From NCBI GenBank assembly GCA_002842285.1, contig PHCJ01000009.1:1-64000 (forward strand): 64,000 bases of DNA, written 5' to 3'. The stretch comes from Betaproteobacteria bacterium HGW-Betaproteobacteria-22 (GTDB taxonomy: Bacteria > Pseudomonadota > Gammaproteobacteria > Burkholderiales > Methylophilaceae). How positions within the stretch are numbered: the stretch's first letter is position 1; each line of letters begins with the position of its first letter. Below the pieces are notes generated by a model, which saw nothing but the letters and a program-made list of their open reading frames with translations, was not told the DNA's origin and searched no databases. Shown piece by piece: positions 43,822-52,932 of this stretch. The translations under genes were made by a program, and so were the position numbers.

Positions 43822-44244
43822 ATGCGTTTGTTAATAAGTTTAATTTTACTCGCTTTTCCTATTGCCGAGATATGGATATTAGTGGTGCTCGGTCAGCGTT
43901 ATGGCTGGCTGTTGTTATTGTATTTAGTCGTTGTGGCTGTGTTAGGCTTACAGTTAATTCGTGATGAAAAGCTGTTGTTTACAGGTCGGCTGATGCAGAC
44001 TTTGAGCCATGGTGCACACCCGGTCAAGGCAATATTTGGCAGCGCACGCAATATGATCGCAGGCGGATTGCTGATAATACCAGGTGTTATTACTGATATC
44101 ATAGCGGTGCTGTTGCTGCTTATTCCGGTGAAAACAGTGCCTGCACAGGATCATCAGGCGTCTAATCATCAGGCTAATCGGGGTGCAGGCGCGCACGCCG
44201 CCAATGATGATGTGATAGAGGGTGAATTTCGCCGTGAAGATTAA
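43822..44244 (+). CDS. fxsA: FxsA-family membrane protein
   Basis: 140 aa from ATG 43822; a longer in-frame extension upstream would overlap cutA and is rejected. Helices at about 3-45 and a further one around AGGLLIIPGVITDIIAVLLLLIPV match FxsA, a cytoplasmic-membrane protein known from E. coli for relieving exclusion of phage T7 by F plasmids. The cellular role is unknown. The C-terminus is hydrophilic with a DDDVIEGEF-like motif. Confidence 0.85.
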   Translation: MRLLISLILLAFPIAEIWILVVLGQRYGWLLLLYLVVVAVLGLQLIRDEKLLFTGRLMQTLSHGAHPVKAIFGSARNMIAGGLLIIPGVITDIIAVLLLLIPVKTVPAQDHQASNHQANRGAGAHAANDDVIEGEFRRED

Positions 44245-44342
44245 GTTTTAAAAACGACAACAGCACTTTCTGCACTTGCCCACACGCACTGAATAAAAAA
44301 ATTCAAAGCAATAATTCAAGAAAATCAAGAGAAGATTTAGGT

Positions 44343-45377
44343 ATGACATATCAAGTAACAATACAGCCCAGTGGGCATACGTACACTGCAAAAGCCTACG
44401 AAAGCGTGCTGGAGGCGGCGATAGATGCGGGTTACAACATTCCTTATGGCTGCCGTAATGGTGCATGTGGAAGCTGTAAAGGTACGGTGCTGAGCGGTGA
44501 GGTGGATTATGGCGATTATGCAGCCAGTGCGCTATCTGAAGAAGAAAAGGCAGCAGGTAAAGCCTTATTCTGCTGTGCGAGGCCACTTTCGGATTTAACG
44601 ATTGAATGCCGGGAAATTGTGATAGGTGCCATTGCACCCCGCATTTTGCCTACACGTGTTGAGCGTAAAGAGCAGCTTTCGCACGATGTGATGGCGCTTT
44701 TTTTGAAGTTGCCCAGTAATGAGCGCCTGCAATTCTTTGCTGGGCAATATATCGAGTTTTTATTAAAAGACGGCAAACGTCGTGCTTTCTCGTTGGCCAA
44801 TGCACCGCATATTGACGATTTTCTGGAGTTACATCTGCGCCTGATTCCGGGTGGTCAGTTTACTGAGTATGTGTTTAATGAAATGCCGGATAAAGCCATT
44901 TTGCGCATTGAGGCACCTTTTGGCAGCTTTTACTATCATGAAGCTTCTACCAAGCCGATAATTATGGTGGCTGGCGGCACTGGCTTTGCCCCGATCAAGG
45001 GCATTATCGAGCATATGCTACATCACCAGATTCAGCGTGAAGTGACACTATACTGGGGGGCAAGAACCAAGCAGGATCTATATATGCCTGAGTTGCCGGA
45101 AGCATGGGCCAAAGCAAATCCGCATATTAAGTTTGTGCCGGTATTGTCCGATGCGTTGCCTGAGGACGCATGGGATGGCAGGACGGGTCTTGTGCATCAG
45201 GCTGTGCTGGATGATATTCAGACATTGGGCGGTTATGAGGTTTATTGCTGTGGCGCACCCGCTATGGTAGATGTCGCACACAAGAGTTTTGTGAATGCTG
45301 GGCTGCCCGAAAATGCGTTTTATTCCGATGCATTTAATTATGCCAAGCCTGTAACGGCTAAGGTAACAGCACCTTAA
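44343..45377 (+). CDS. 2Fe-2S / FAD / NAD(P)H reductase (AscD-like)
   Basis: 344 aa. A plant-type 2Fe-2S ferredoxin domain (1-95) with CRNGACGSCKG and a distal Cys (LFCCARPL), an FAD domain with the RAFSLANAP motif, and an NAD(P)-binding domain with VAGGTGFAPIKGI and a C-terminal YCCGAPAMVD. This is the layout of the family annotated as CDP-6-deoxy-delta-3,4-glucoseen reductase, and also of oxygenase reductase components. No sugar or oxygenase partner genes adjoin it, so the electron acceptor is unknown. Confidence 0.8.
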   Translation: MTYQVTIQPSGHTYTAKAYESVLEAAIDAGYNIPYGCRNGACGSCKGTVLSGEVDYGDYAASALSEEEKAAGKALFCCARPLSDLTIECREIVIGAIAPRILPTRVERKEQLSHDVMALFLKLPSNERLQFFAGQYIEFLLKDGKRRAFSLANAPHIDDFLELHLRLIPGGQFTEYVFNEMPDKAILRIEAPFGSFYYHEASTKPIIMVAGGTGFAPIKGIIEHMLHHQIQREVTLYWGARTKQDLYMPELPEAWAKANPHIKFVPVLSDALPEDAWDGRTGLVHQAVLDDIQTLGGYEVYCCGAPAMVDVAHKSFVNAGLPENAFYSDAFNYAKPVTAKVTAP

Positions 45378-45413
45378 GTGATGGTGAGAAAGTCATGATG
45401 AGATAACGCCGGA

Positions 45414-45836
45414 CTAAGGTTGGCTGGTGTGATGATTTTCCAATTTTTGAATCAGTATTTTCAAATCAGCGTTCTGAATCAGGCTTTGCGCTAAATTGGC
45501 TGAATGCCTGGCTTGATCAACATTGCCCTCAGCAAGGGCGTGCATGCCTTCAAGCAAGGCGGCATTGCCAGCTTTTAAACTTAATATATTTTGTTTATGC
45601 TTTTTGTTCACAGGAATGCGTCGCAGGTAATCGATTATTTTTAAACAATAATGTAAGCCCAAGAATAAGCTTACAATCGCTAAAAGAAAAAAATTGAAAG
45701 AGATCTGAATACGATATGGATCTCGGATGATGAGCACATAGCCTTGGTTGTTGGCAATAAGCCACACCACAGTGACAAGTAGTATAAACATCACAAGCCA
45801 CCAAAGTAATTTTTGCCTGATTGTCATATTATTCAC
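45414..45836 (-). CDS. hemY: Truncated HemY-like protein (HemY N-terminal domain only)
   Basis: 140 aa. Two membrane helices (about 8-28 and 45-65) with DPYRIQISFNFFLLAIV and LHYCLKIIDYLRRIP match the N-terminal domain of the tetratricopeptide-type HemY that follows hemX in Proteobacteria. Known HemY proteins are near 390-400 aa with many TPR units; here only one or two helices follow (AALLEGMHALAEGNVDQARHSA). The reductase gene ends 36 bases beyond the stop on the opposite strand, so the missing part is not present nearby. It overlaps hemX by 8 bases. Confidence 0.75.
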   Translation of the reverse strand: MNNMTIRQKLLWWLVMFILLVTVVWLIANNQGYVLIIRDPYRIQISFNFFLLAIVSLFLGLHYCLKIIDYLRRIPVNKKHKQNILSLKAGNAALLEGMHALAEGNVDQARHSANLAQSLIQNADLKILIQKLENHHTSQP

Positions 45837-46863
45837 TTTTCTCCAGCAGAAGTTTATAGCGGTTTACCGCTGCCAGGCTGTTACTTAGCTGAGGCAATTC
45901 AATACGGATGTTGTCACTGGATAATTTATTTAATAGTCGAAATGCGCGGATGGTGTCTTGATGCTGCGTATCAAAATATTGGTTAAGCCAGGTTTTAACG
46001 GTATTCAAGTCTGCCTTAAAGGTGGCATCATCGTGTTGTAGCAGTGCAACACGGGCAGTGAGTAATCTAAGTTTTATGTTTTCACGTAAATACAGAGCAT
46101 GATCGGGTGCGAGTAGCGGCGGTTCCGGCCTGTCAATGCGTTCAACAGTGACAAGTGAGTTCACCTCCTGCCACATGCGTTGCCAGAAGTTAAGCGGCGC
46201 ATCTATATTGCCCAAATCTCCATTTGAGGCAGCGGTATTGTTCTGAGTTGGCTGGCGCTCGCTAATCAAGGGTAACTGGCTGCATAGCTCAGTCAGATAG
46301 GTCAGTTGTGCGCTGATGCTAATGAGATCAATTTGCGGCAATTCGCGCAGGTTTTCAATCTCCAGGCGCAGGGTTTCGCGCAACGATATCGCTCTTGGTA
46401 AATCCAAAGGCTGTAGCCTTTGATCCGCTGCTTCCAGTGCCAATAAGGCCGATTTTACGTTTCCTGCCAGTTGTAGTTGCTGTCTGGCAATGTTGAGTAA
46501 TTGCTCAACCTCTGCCACAGCAGTGGATTCCCGGTTTTCAGCAAGTTGGGTATATAGTGTTTGCAGTGCTTCTTGCTGGTCGCGTGATTCAGCTAATTTT
46601 TGCTCTAAAATAATCGTGCGTGCATTGGCCTGAGTGCTGCGCTCTTCTGCTTGCCTGGCAAGTGCCAGGCTTTGTTGGTTGAGCGCCTGATATTTTTCAA
46701 GCTTGATGCTAAGGGATTTTTCTATTTCATTAAAGCGGTGGCGGGTGTTAAGCCATTGCCATGCAAGTGTGAAGATAGCGATAATCACCAGTATGATAGC
46801 TGCCATGGCCATCGAGGATGGTTTGCGTTTTTCTACAAAAAGTGGCTCTACCTGGTCAGTCAT
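45829..46863 (-). CDS. hemX: HemX-family membrane protein
   Basis: 344 aa. One N-terminal membrane helix (MAMAAIILVIIAIFTLAW) and a coiled coil (about 40-115, rich in Gln, Ala and Glu) precede the HemX domain with LLNIARQQLQLAGNVKSALLALEAADQRL and RLLTARVALLQHDDATF. It is often labelled uroporphyrinogen-III C-methyltransferase but lacks that enzyme's SAM-binding signatures. The function in haem synthesis is undefined. It lies 5 bases after hemD. Confidence 0.85.
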   Translation of the reverse strand: MTDQVEPLFVEKRKPSSMAMAAIILVIIAIFTLAWQWLNTRHRFNEIEKSLSIKLEKYQALNQQSLALARQAEERSTQANARTIILEQKLAESRDQQEALQTLYTQLAENRESTAVAEVEQLLNIARQQLQLAGNVKSALLALEAADQRLQPLDLPRAISLRETLRLEIENLRELPQIDLISISAQLTYLTELCSQLPLISERQPTQNNTAASNGDLGNIDAPLNFWQRMWQEVNSLVTVERIDRPEPPLLAPDHALYLRENIKLRLLTARVALLQHDDATFKADLNTVKTWLNQYFDTQHQDTIRAFRLLNKLSSDNIRIELPQLSNSLAAVNRYKLLLEKSE

Positions 46864-46868
46864 CTTGA

Positions 46869-47645
46869 TTAATCACGATGTTTAATACATTGAGAGATAC
46901 ACTGTAACATGGCTTCATCGCCAGGTGCGTCTGCCACCAATACTTTTAATCCCAGCTGTCTTGGCTGTTCTGCGATTCTCTCATGGTTGACACACAGGGT
47001 GACGTGCCTTAGCCATTGGGTTTTTTCAGCCATTTGCAGTAAATGACGCATGGCTTCACTGCTAGTGACGATGATGGCGTCTAGTTGATTGAGCCGCCAT
47101 TGCGCATTCAAAAGATCAACGTTTTTTTGCGGATTAATACGGCGGTAGCACTCAGCAAAATAGACATGCGCGCCACGCGATTTTAGTGTGTCAGCCATCA
47201 GTTCACGACCGCCTTTGCCACGCACTATCGCGATGGTTTGACCAACCACATCCTGCAGCTCAGAAAGTGCCAGCAGCGTTTCACTATCAAACCGCGTGCG
47301 AGGAATGAGCACCTCGTGCACACCATAGCGAGTCAAAGTGCTGGCTGTTTGGTGGCCAATTGCTGCGAATTTAAGATTTTCTGGTAGTTTACCGTGTTTT
47401 TTCAGTATGCGCGGCATGGCGAATTCAACGGCGTTAGAACTGATAAATATCGCCCAGTCAGTCGTTTCAAGCCGCGTTAACTGTTGTTCAAATAACTGGT
47501 AATCCTCTAAAGCAGAAATTGCTATCAGCGGGAAAGGAATCGCATGTCCGCCATGCTTAAAAATAAGCTGGCATAGGCTTTGTGCTTGCTCAACAGGCCT
47601 TGTGACAGCGATATATAAGTCTTGTAACAGATGATCAGAAGACAT
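46869..47645 (-). CDS. hemD: Uroporphyrinogen-III synthase
   Basis: 258 aa from ATG 47645, where the protein begins MSSDHLLQDLYIAVTRP; an in-frame start at 47687 adds an unlikely tail. AVTRPVEQAQSL, WAIFISSNAVEFAMPRI and AAIGHQTASTLTRYG are typical of HemD, a poorly conserved family. It cyclises hydroxymethylbilane to uroporphyrinogen III. The gene order hemC-hemD-hemX-hemY supports it. Confidence 0.88.
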   Translation of the reverse strand: MSSDHLLQDLYIAVTRPVEQAQSLCQLIFKHGGHAIPFPLIAISALEDYQLFEQQLTRLETTDWAIFISSNAVEFAMPRILKKHGKLPENLKFAAIGHQTASTLTRYGVHEVLIPRTRFDSETLLALSELQDVVGQTIAIVRGKGGRELMADTLKSRGAHVYFAECYRRINPQKNVDLLNAQWRLNQLDAIIVTSSEAMRHLLQMAEKTQWLRHVTLCVNHERIAEQPRQLGLKVLVADAPGDEAMLQCISQCIKHRD

Positions 47646-47732
47646 GGTGTTTTCAAATAGGCTGCTGTCGGATATGTAGCTTTGCAAGCATGCGCGCAGG
47701 CGTCCTTAACAAGGGTGATGCTAAATCCAGTG

Positions 47733-48674
47733 CTATAAAGCCGCAAGTATTTTATCTGCACCTTTGGCGATTAATTGCCGGGCAAGTTTTTTGCCTAGCG
47801 CTTCTGCATGGTCGCGGCTACCAGCAGTGTTTTCAATGAGCATTTCTTTGCCATCCACGCTGGCGACAAAACCTGTAATATGAATCTGCTGATCTTTGCA
47901 TACCGCGTAAGCGCCAAGTGGCACCGTACAACTACCCGCTAGCGCGCGACTCATACCGCGCTCAGCCTCCACGCAAACCTGTGTGTCCGCATGGTTGAGT
48001 GGTGCCAGCACAGCGATTAGGTCGAGGCGGTTTGCACTGATTTCAATGCCGAGTGCGCCCTGTCCCACGGCGGGAATGCTATGTTCAGGTGCGATGAATT
48101 GGCGGATTCTGCTGCCAAGCTCAAGCCGGATCAAGCCCGCTGCTGCCAAAATAATGGCAGCATACTGGCCTTCATCTAGTTTGCGCAGACGTGTTTGCAG
48201 ATTGCCGCGCAGTGATTCAATTTTTAAGTGTGGAAAACGCGCCTGCAACTGGCTCTGGCGGCGCAGGCTGGAAGTGCCAACCACGCTGTTGGCGGGCAGA
48301 TCTTCGAGTGAGGCGTAGTCATTCGACACAAATGCATCACGCGGGTCCTCGCGCTCGCCTGTTGCTGCCAATATAAAGCCATCCGGCAGATTCATGGGAA
48401 CATCTTTCATGCTGTGCACGGCCAGGTCAGCACGGCCATCGGCCAGAGCCGTTTCCAACTCTTTGACAAACAACCCTTTACCCCCCACCTTGGCTAAGGG
48501 CGTGTCTAATATTTGATCGCCAGTGGTTGTCATGCCCAGAATGGTGACTTTAGTTTGCGGGTAGAGTGCCTGTAAACGGCTTTGAATGTGTTTTGCCTGC
48601 CACATGGCAAGCGCACTTTCACGCGAGGCGATGACGAGCGTTTCAGGAGCGGTGTATGGGGCTGAATTTTGCAT
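47733..48674 (-). CDS. hemC: Hydroxymethylbilane synthase (porphobilinogen deaminase)
   Basis: 313 aa. [82 protein letters not shown] and the cofactor Cys in [14 protein letters not shown] are all present. It polymerises four porphobilinogen units. First gene of the minus-strand haem cluster, with 87 bases before hemD. Confidence 0.95.
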   Translation of the reverse strand: MQNSAPYTAPETLVIASRESALAMWQAKHIQSRLQALYPQTKVTILGMTTTGDQILDTPLAKVGGKGLFVKELETALADGRADLAVHSMKDVPMNLPDGFILAATGEREDPRDAFVSNDYASLEDLPANSVVGTSSLRRQSQLQARFPHLKIESLRGNLQTRLRKLDEGQYAAIILAAAGLIRLELGSRIRQFIAPEHSIPAVGQGALGIEISANRLDLIAVLAPLNHADTQVCVEAERGMSRALAGSCTVPLGAYAVCKDQQIHITGFVASVDGKEMLIENTAGSRDHAEALGKKLARQLIAKGADKILAAL

Positions 48675-48835
48675 GGGATGATTTTATCACAGCGCTGGAT
48701 TGCGAGCATTAAGCACCGAAACTTTCTGTTTAGTGTTTAAATGACCATTATTTATGAGGTAAGCTTATGGCTGATTTTGATTAAGTCTGAATTGTTTTTT
48801 TTAATAGCGCTTGAAATAGTGCTGAGGAGAGTGAT

Positions 48836-49510
48836 ATGCAATATCAGTTTGAAGTGTTTATGGCTTCGTTGAATGCGTTTTGGTTGCAGTTGGTTAATTT
48901 TGTACCTAAATTGCTGGCGGTGGTGGTGATACTGTTTTTTGGTTGGGTTGTGGCTAAGCTAGCGAGGCTCGCAGTAAAGCGTTTGCTTGAGCTCACGCAG
49001 TTTGATAAGTTTGCGCAGAAATCTGGCCTGGAAGCCTTTATAAACAGTGGCAACCTGAATGTCACATTAAGCGGCATCATCAGCCAGGTAGTGTATTGGC
49101 TGGTGATTATTTTATTTATCACTACCGGTGCAAGCACCTTAGGTTTGAGCGAGGTGGCGCATTTGCTGCAACAGTTGGCGGGGTATTTGCCACGTATTAT
49201 TTTGGCGATTCTTGTAATTATTTTCGGTACGTTGTTGGCGCGCTTTGTCAATAAACTGATGTTCGCGTGGCTGCATAGCATTAAATTTTCCGGTGCATTG
49301 GCTGTGAGTACTTCTGCTGAATATGGCATTCAAATATTAGCTATATTTGTTGCATTGGAGCAGCTGGGTATCGGCATGCAGCTTATCCATTCATTGTTTG
49401 TGATTGTGTTTGGGGCAATTTTTCTCGCGCTGGCACTTGCGTTTGGTCTGGGTGGCAAAGAATGGGCAGCTAAAAAGATTGCGGAGTTTGAGGCAAATAA
49501 AAATAAATAA
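48836..49510 (+). CDS. Small membrane channel-like protein (conserved TM-helix family)
   Basis: 224 aa with about four membrane helices. It carries repeated 'conserved TM helix' segments (LVNFVPKLLAVVVILFFGWVVAKL and LAGYLPRIILAILVIIFGTLLARF), as in CmpX-like and mechanosensitive-channel-related proteins, but no MscS beta domain. It ends with a Lys/Glu-rich tail. A possible small-solute channel; substrate unknown. It stands alone, with GAGGAG shortly before the ATG. Confidence 0.7.
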   Translation: MQYQFEVFMASLNAFWLQLVNFVPKLLAVVVILFFGWVVAKLARLAVKRLLELTQFDKFAQKSGLEAFINSGNLNVTLSGIISQVVYWLVIILFITTGASTLGLSEVAHLLQQLAGYLPRIILAILVIIFGTLLARFVNKLMFAWLHSIKFSGALAVSTSAEYGIQILAIFVALEQLGIGMQLIHSLFVIVFGAIFLALALAFGLGGKEWAAKKIAEFEANKNK

Positions 49511-49576
49511 ATAAAAGTAGGCGGGTGATATAGGTTTAGTGCGGGTTTGTTTCCGCGCAAACATTCCACATTCCAG

Positions 49577-50338
49577 TCAATTCTGACGAATCAGGTGTTG
49601 CTGTCTTCGGCTAACCGTGATTGTCTCGGGCACGTGCTTGAGCAGAGCTACCCACTGCTTCTCGCTTTGTGCATCATGGCTACGTTTTTCATAGCCTAAG
49701 ATGTACGCAAGGGCGACCAGGCAGTTGCGGTGCAGGCGAATAAAAGTAGCATTAAACTCCTGTTCAAGATGGGTGAGGGAGTCTTCTATGAGATATTCGC
49801 GTTCAGCGGTGCGTACCGTGACATATTTAAGCTCAGCTCTTAAATAGATAATCTCGTCGATGGGCACTAGCAAAATTCGGCCGCGCTCGCTAATGCTCAG
49901 ATGCGTTCTTTGCGGGCGCAATGGAATGAGGCCTGCGAGCTGGTTAGGTTTTAATGCACGTGCCTTTTCTAGCGCGACTTGCAGTCGTTCCTGGCGAATA
50001 GGCTTTAGTAAATAATCGACTGCATTCATGTCAAAGGCCTGGATGGCATAGTTGTCATATGCAGTGGTAAAAATCACAGCAGGAGGTAAAGCCAGTTTTT
50101 GCAGATGCTCAGCTGTTTCTATGCCATCCATTTGTGGCATGCGAATATCCAGCAGAACCACATCGGGTTGGGGCTTGCTTTCCGGAATCTGGTTGATGAG
50201 CATCAGGAGTTCTTTGCCGTTTTTAGCTTCGCCTAACACATGCACATTGCCTATGTCGCTTAATAAAGTACGTAGGCGGTTGCGTGCAGGTGCTTCGTCA
50301 TCTGCTATTAGAATATTAAGGTGGCTGGATTCGGACAT
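49577..50338 (-). CDS. LytTR-type response regulator (AlgR-like)
   Basis: 253 aa from ATG 50338, beginning MSESSHLNILIADDEAPARNRLRTLL. The receiver domain has the acidic pair DDE, phospho-acceptor in VVLLDIRMPQMDGIE and KP near the end (YLLKPIRQERL). The C-terminal LytTR DNA-binding domain has RILLVPIDEIIYLRAELKYVTV and FIRLHRNCLVAL. It is paired with the sensor gene directly upstream, 4 bases apart. AlgR controls alginate and twitching in Pseudomonas; targets here are unknown. Confidence 0.85.
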   Translation of the reverse strand: MSESSHLNILIADDEAPARNRLRTLLSDIGNVHVLGEAKNGKELLMLINQIPESKPQPDVVLLDIRMPQMDGIETAEHLQKLALPPAVIFTTAYDNYAIQAFDMNAVDYLLKPIRQERLQVALEKARALKPNQLAGLIPLRPQRTHLSISERGRILLVPIDEIIYLRAELKYVTVRTAEREYLIEDSLTHLEQEFNATFIRLHRNCLVALAYILGYEKRSHDAQSEKQWVALLKHVPETITVSRRQQHLIRQN

Positions 50339-50342
50339 GATA

Positions 50343-51335
50343 TCAGTGAGAATGCTGCGGTATGGTGATGTGAACCATATATAGGCCATGGGCTTTTTTG
50401 CTGTGCAGTGAAGCCTCCAAGTCAAAATGCAGTGTCAAGCGTTCTTTTATGTTGTTTAGCGCCATTTTATTGCCGTGTTGGTGACTATTTTGCGCAAAGT
50501 ATGGATTTTTAACCACAAGGTGAATTTCATGTTGTTGCGTATAAATCTGTATGGTAATCGTGCCGCCCTCCGGCATGGGTTCGATGCCATGATACACGGC
50601 GTTTTCTATAAGAGGCTGTAGCAACAGGGGGGGTACGAGTGCGTCAGGCGGCATGTCATCAATCAGCCACTCCACTTTCAGGCGTTCATCCAGGCGCAGT
50701 TTCTCCAGTGACAGATATTGCCTGCATAGGGCAATTTCCTGTGCAAGCGGCACTAAATCACGATTATCAGCCATGAGTACACGAAATAGATCTGCCATGT
50801 CTTCCAGTGCCGTTTCAGCCTGTTTGGGCTGGCTGCGAATAAGCGATAGCACGGCATTTAAGCTGTTAAACAGGAAATGTGGGCGTATTCTCGCCTGAAG
50901 TGCCTGCAATCTTGCTTCGGTGATGGCGGGTGAATAGGCACGCCGGTAAAGGTCCAGATAATATAAAATGATGCCGCTGATGGTGAACGCATAACCCAGA
51001 ATACGCAGCAACGATGGCAAGTCGGTGAATATCCAAAATTGCGCCAAAAAACTGTGCATGCCGGCAGCACTTAAGGAGACGATAGCAAAAACGGCAATGA
51101 TGGCTTTGAGATAGTTAAGTTTCAAGAGGTATGGATAGCAGCCATACAATAGAAACAGGCAAATCAATAAAACAGGCTGGGCGAAGGTAGAGGTGGTCGT
51201 GAGTTGTGATATGAATTCGGCCCAGTTTTGGCTGAGGATGGCTGCGCCCGCGATTAAGCCTGTGTTGGCGATAATGATGATGCGCAAAACAATGCCCAGA
51301 TTGCGCATATTAGGTAAACGGCTATTTTTTTTCAT
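50343..51335 (-). CDS. LytS-type sensor histidine kinase (AlgZ-like)
   Basis: 330 aa. Four membrane helices in the first ~150 residues, then the His_kinase signature RIRPHFLFNSLNAVLSLIRSQP and an ATPase domain with PLLLQPLIENAVYHGIEPMPEGG. The His of RPHFLFN is the predicted phosphorylation site. It acts with the adjoining LytTR regulator. The upstream region is shared with argH, which is divergent. Confidence 0.85.
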   Translation of the reverse strand: MKKNSRLPNMRNLGIVLRIIIIANTGLIAGAAILSQNWAEFISQLTTTSTFAQPVLLICLFLLYGCYPYLLKLNYLKAIIAVFAIVSLSAAGMHSFLAQFWIFTDLPSLLRILGYAFTISGIILYYLDLYRRAYSPAITEARLQALQARIRPHFLFNSLNAVLSLIRSQPKQAETALEDMADLFRVLMADNRDLVPLAQEIALCRQYLSLEKLRLDERLKVEWLIDDMPPDALVPPLLLQPLIENAVYHGIEPMPEGGTITIQIYTQQHEIHLVVKNPYFAQNSHQHGNKMALNNIKERLTLHFDLEASLHSKKAHGLYMVHITIPQHSH

Positions 51336-51394
51336 GCTAGGTTGAGGCCATTCATCTTGACTTGGGGGCTTACGTTATCTTAAAAACTACTGTT

Positions 51395-51413
51395 ATGCAT
51401 TATACTAATGCAT
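51395..51413. promoter_or_regulatory. Dyad between algZ-like and argH
   Basis: ATGCAT-N7-ATGCAT is a perfect inverted repeat with a TATACTA spacer that may itself serve as a -10 element. It lies in the only space between two divergent genes and may be an operator for either. Confidence 0.4.
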
Positions 51414-51491
51414 ATAAGTGGTTTGTTATTATGCAAAATTTCAAAATATGCCGAATAATTCTAACTTAAAGCATATAGACAGGCAGATAAA

Positions 51492-52931
51492 GTGACAGAA
51501 AAAGTAAGTGCGCTCAATAAAAAAGAGTCAAGTTGGTCAGGGAGATTTAGTGAACCTGTGGCCGAGTTGGTCAAAAAATATACAGCATCGGTTGGGTTTG
51601 ACTATCGTTTGGCTCCGTATGATATTCAAGGTTCGCTCGCACATGCGCGTATGCTGAGTCAGCAAGGCATTATCACGCATGAGGATCATGTGGCAATCGA
51701 GAAAGGGCTTAATGAGATATTGCAGGAGATAGCGTCGGGCAGTTTTGAGTGGTTGCTGGATCTGGAAGATGTGCACCTCAATATTGAAAAGCGCCTTACA
51801 GATAAAATTGGTGACGCAGGTAAGCGCTTACATACCGGTAGAAGCCGTAACGACCAGGTGGCAACCGATGTCAGGTTGTGGTTACGTGCGACGACGGATC
51901 ATGTCATGGCAGGGTTGCGTAATTTACAATCCAGCTTACTGGATTTGGCCGAAGCAAATTTTGATACGGTGATGCCGGGCTTTACGCATTTGCAAGTGGC
52001 GCAGCCGGTTACCTTTGGCCATCATCTGATGGCTTATGTGGAGATGCTTAAACGTGATGCTGAACGTTTTTCCGATGTGCGCCGTCGTATCAACCGTTTG
52101 CCTTTGGGTGCGGCGGCATTGGCGGGCACAAGTTATCCGATAGACCGTGACATGGTGGCTCAAGCGCTGGGTTTTGAAGGCGTGTGCGAGAATTCACTGG
52201 ATGCCGTTTCTGACCGAGATTTTGCCATTGAATTTACTGCCGCGGCATCATTGGTGATGATGCATTTATCAAGACTCTCCGAAGAGTTGATTTTGTGGAG
52301 TTCACCAAGATTTGCATTCATAGACATTGCCGACCGTTTTTGCACAGGCTCATCCATTATGCCGCAGAAAAAAAATCCTGACGTACCTGAGTTGGTGCGT
52401 GGTAAAACGGGCCGTGTATATGGGCATTTAACTGCATTATTGACGCTGATGAAAGGCCAGCCACTTGCCTACAATAAAGATAATCAAGAGGACAAAGAGC
52501 CATTATTTGATACAGCGGATACGTTATTAGTGACGCTGGAGATTTATGCAGATATGCTACGCTTGCCAGTGATAGAAAACGGCGTTGTAGTAAAAACGGG
52601 TTTTGTCGTGAATAAAGAAAATATGCGTAAGGCCGCTAGTGAAGGATTTGCTACGGCCACGGACTTAGCTGATTATTTGGTTAAAAAAGGCATGCCATTC
52701 AGAGATGCGCATGAAGCGGTGGCCTTGGCAGTGCGCTATGCGGTCGATAAAGAGGTGGACTTAAGTGATTTACCACTTGCGACGTTACAAGAATTTGCGA
52801 GCGAAATAGACCAGGATGTGTATGCCGTACTCACGCTGGAAGGCTCTTTGAATAGCCGTGATCACCGAGGCGGCACTGCACCAAGCCAGGTTAAAAAAGC
52901 AATTGACAGGGCAAGACAAGAAATGCGCTGA
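51492..52931 (+). CDS. argH: Argininosuccinate lyase
   Basis: 479 aa. [57 protein letters not shown] and the signature [20 protein letters not shown] (with the catalytic Ser) are present. It cleaves argininosuccinate to arginine and fumarate. The start is GTG at 51492. The FimV-like gene begins one base after the stop. Confidence 0.95.
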   Translation: MTEKVSALNKKESSWSGRFSEPVAELVKKYTASVGFDYRLAPYDIQGSLAHARMLSQQGIITHEDHVAIEKGLNEILQEIASGSFEWLLDLEDVHLNIEKRLTDKIGDAGKRLHTGRSRNDQVATDVRLWLRATTDHVMAGLRNLQSSLLDLAEANFDTVMPGFTHLQVAQPVTFGHHLMAYVEMLKRDAERFSDVRRRINRLPLGAAALAGTSYPIDRDMVAQALGFEGVCENSLDAVSDRDFAIEFTAAASLVMMHLSRLSEELILWSSPRFAFIDIADRFCTGSSIMPQKKNPDVPELVRGKTGRVYGHLTALLTLMKGQPLAYNKDNQEDKEPLFDTADTLLVTLEIYADMLRLPVIENGVVVKTGFVVNKENMRKAASEGFATATDLADYLVKKGMPFRDAHEAVALAVRYAVDKEVDLSDLPLATLQEFASEIDQDVYAVLTLEGSLNSRDHRGGTAPSQVKKAIDRARQEMR

Positions 52932-52932
52932 T

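Noticed and set aside
45378-45413. Missing C-terminal part of hemY after a frameshift
   Set aside because: Only 36 bases separate it from the reductase gene end, so no hidden remainder fits there.
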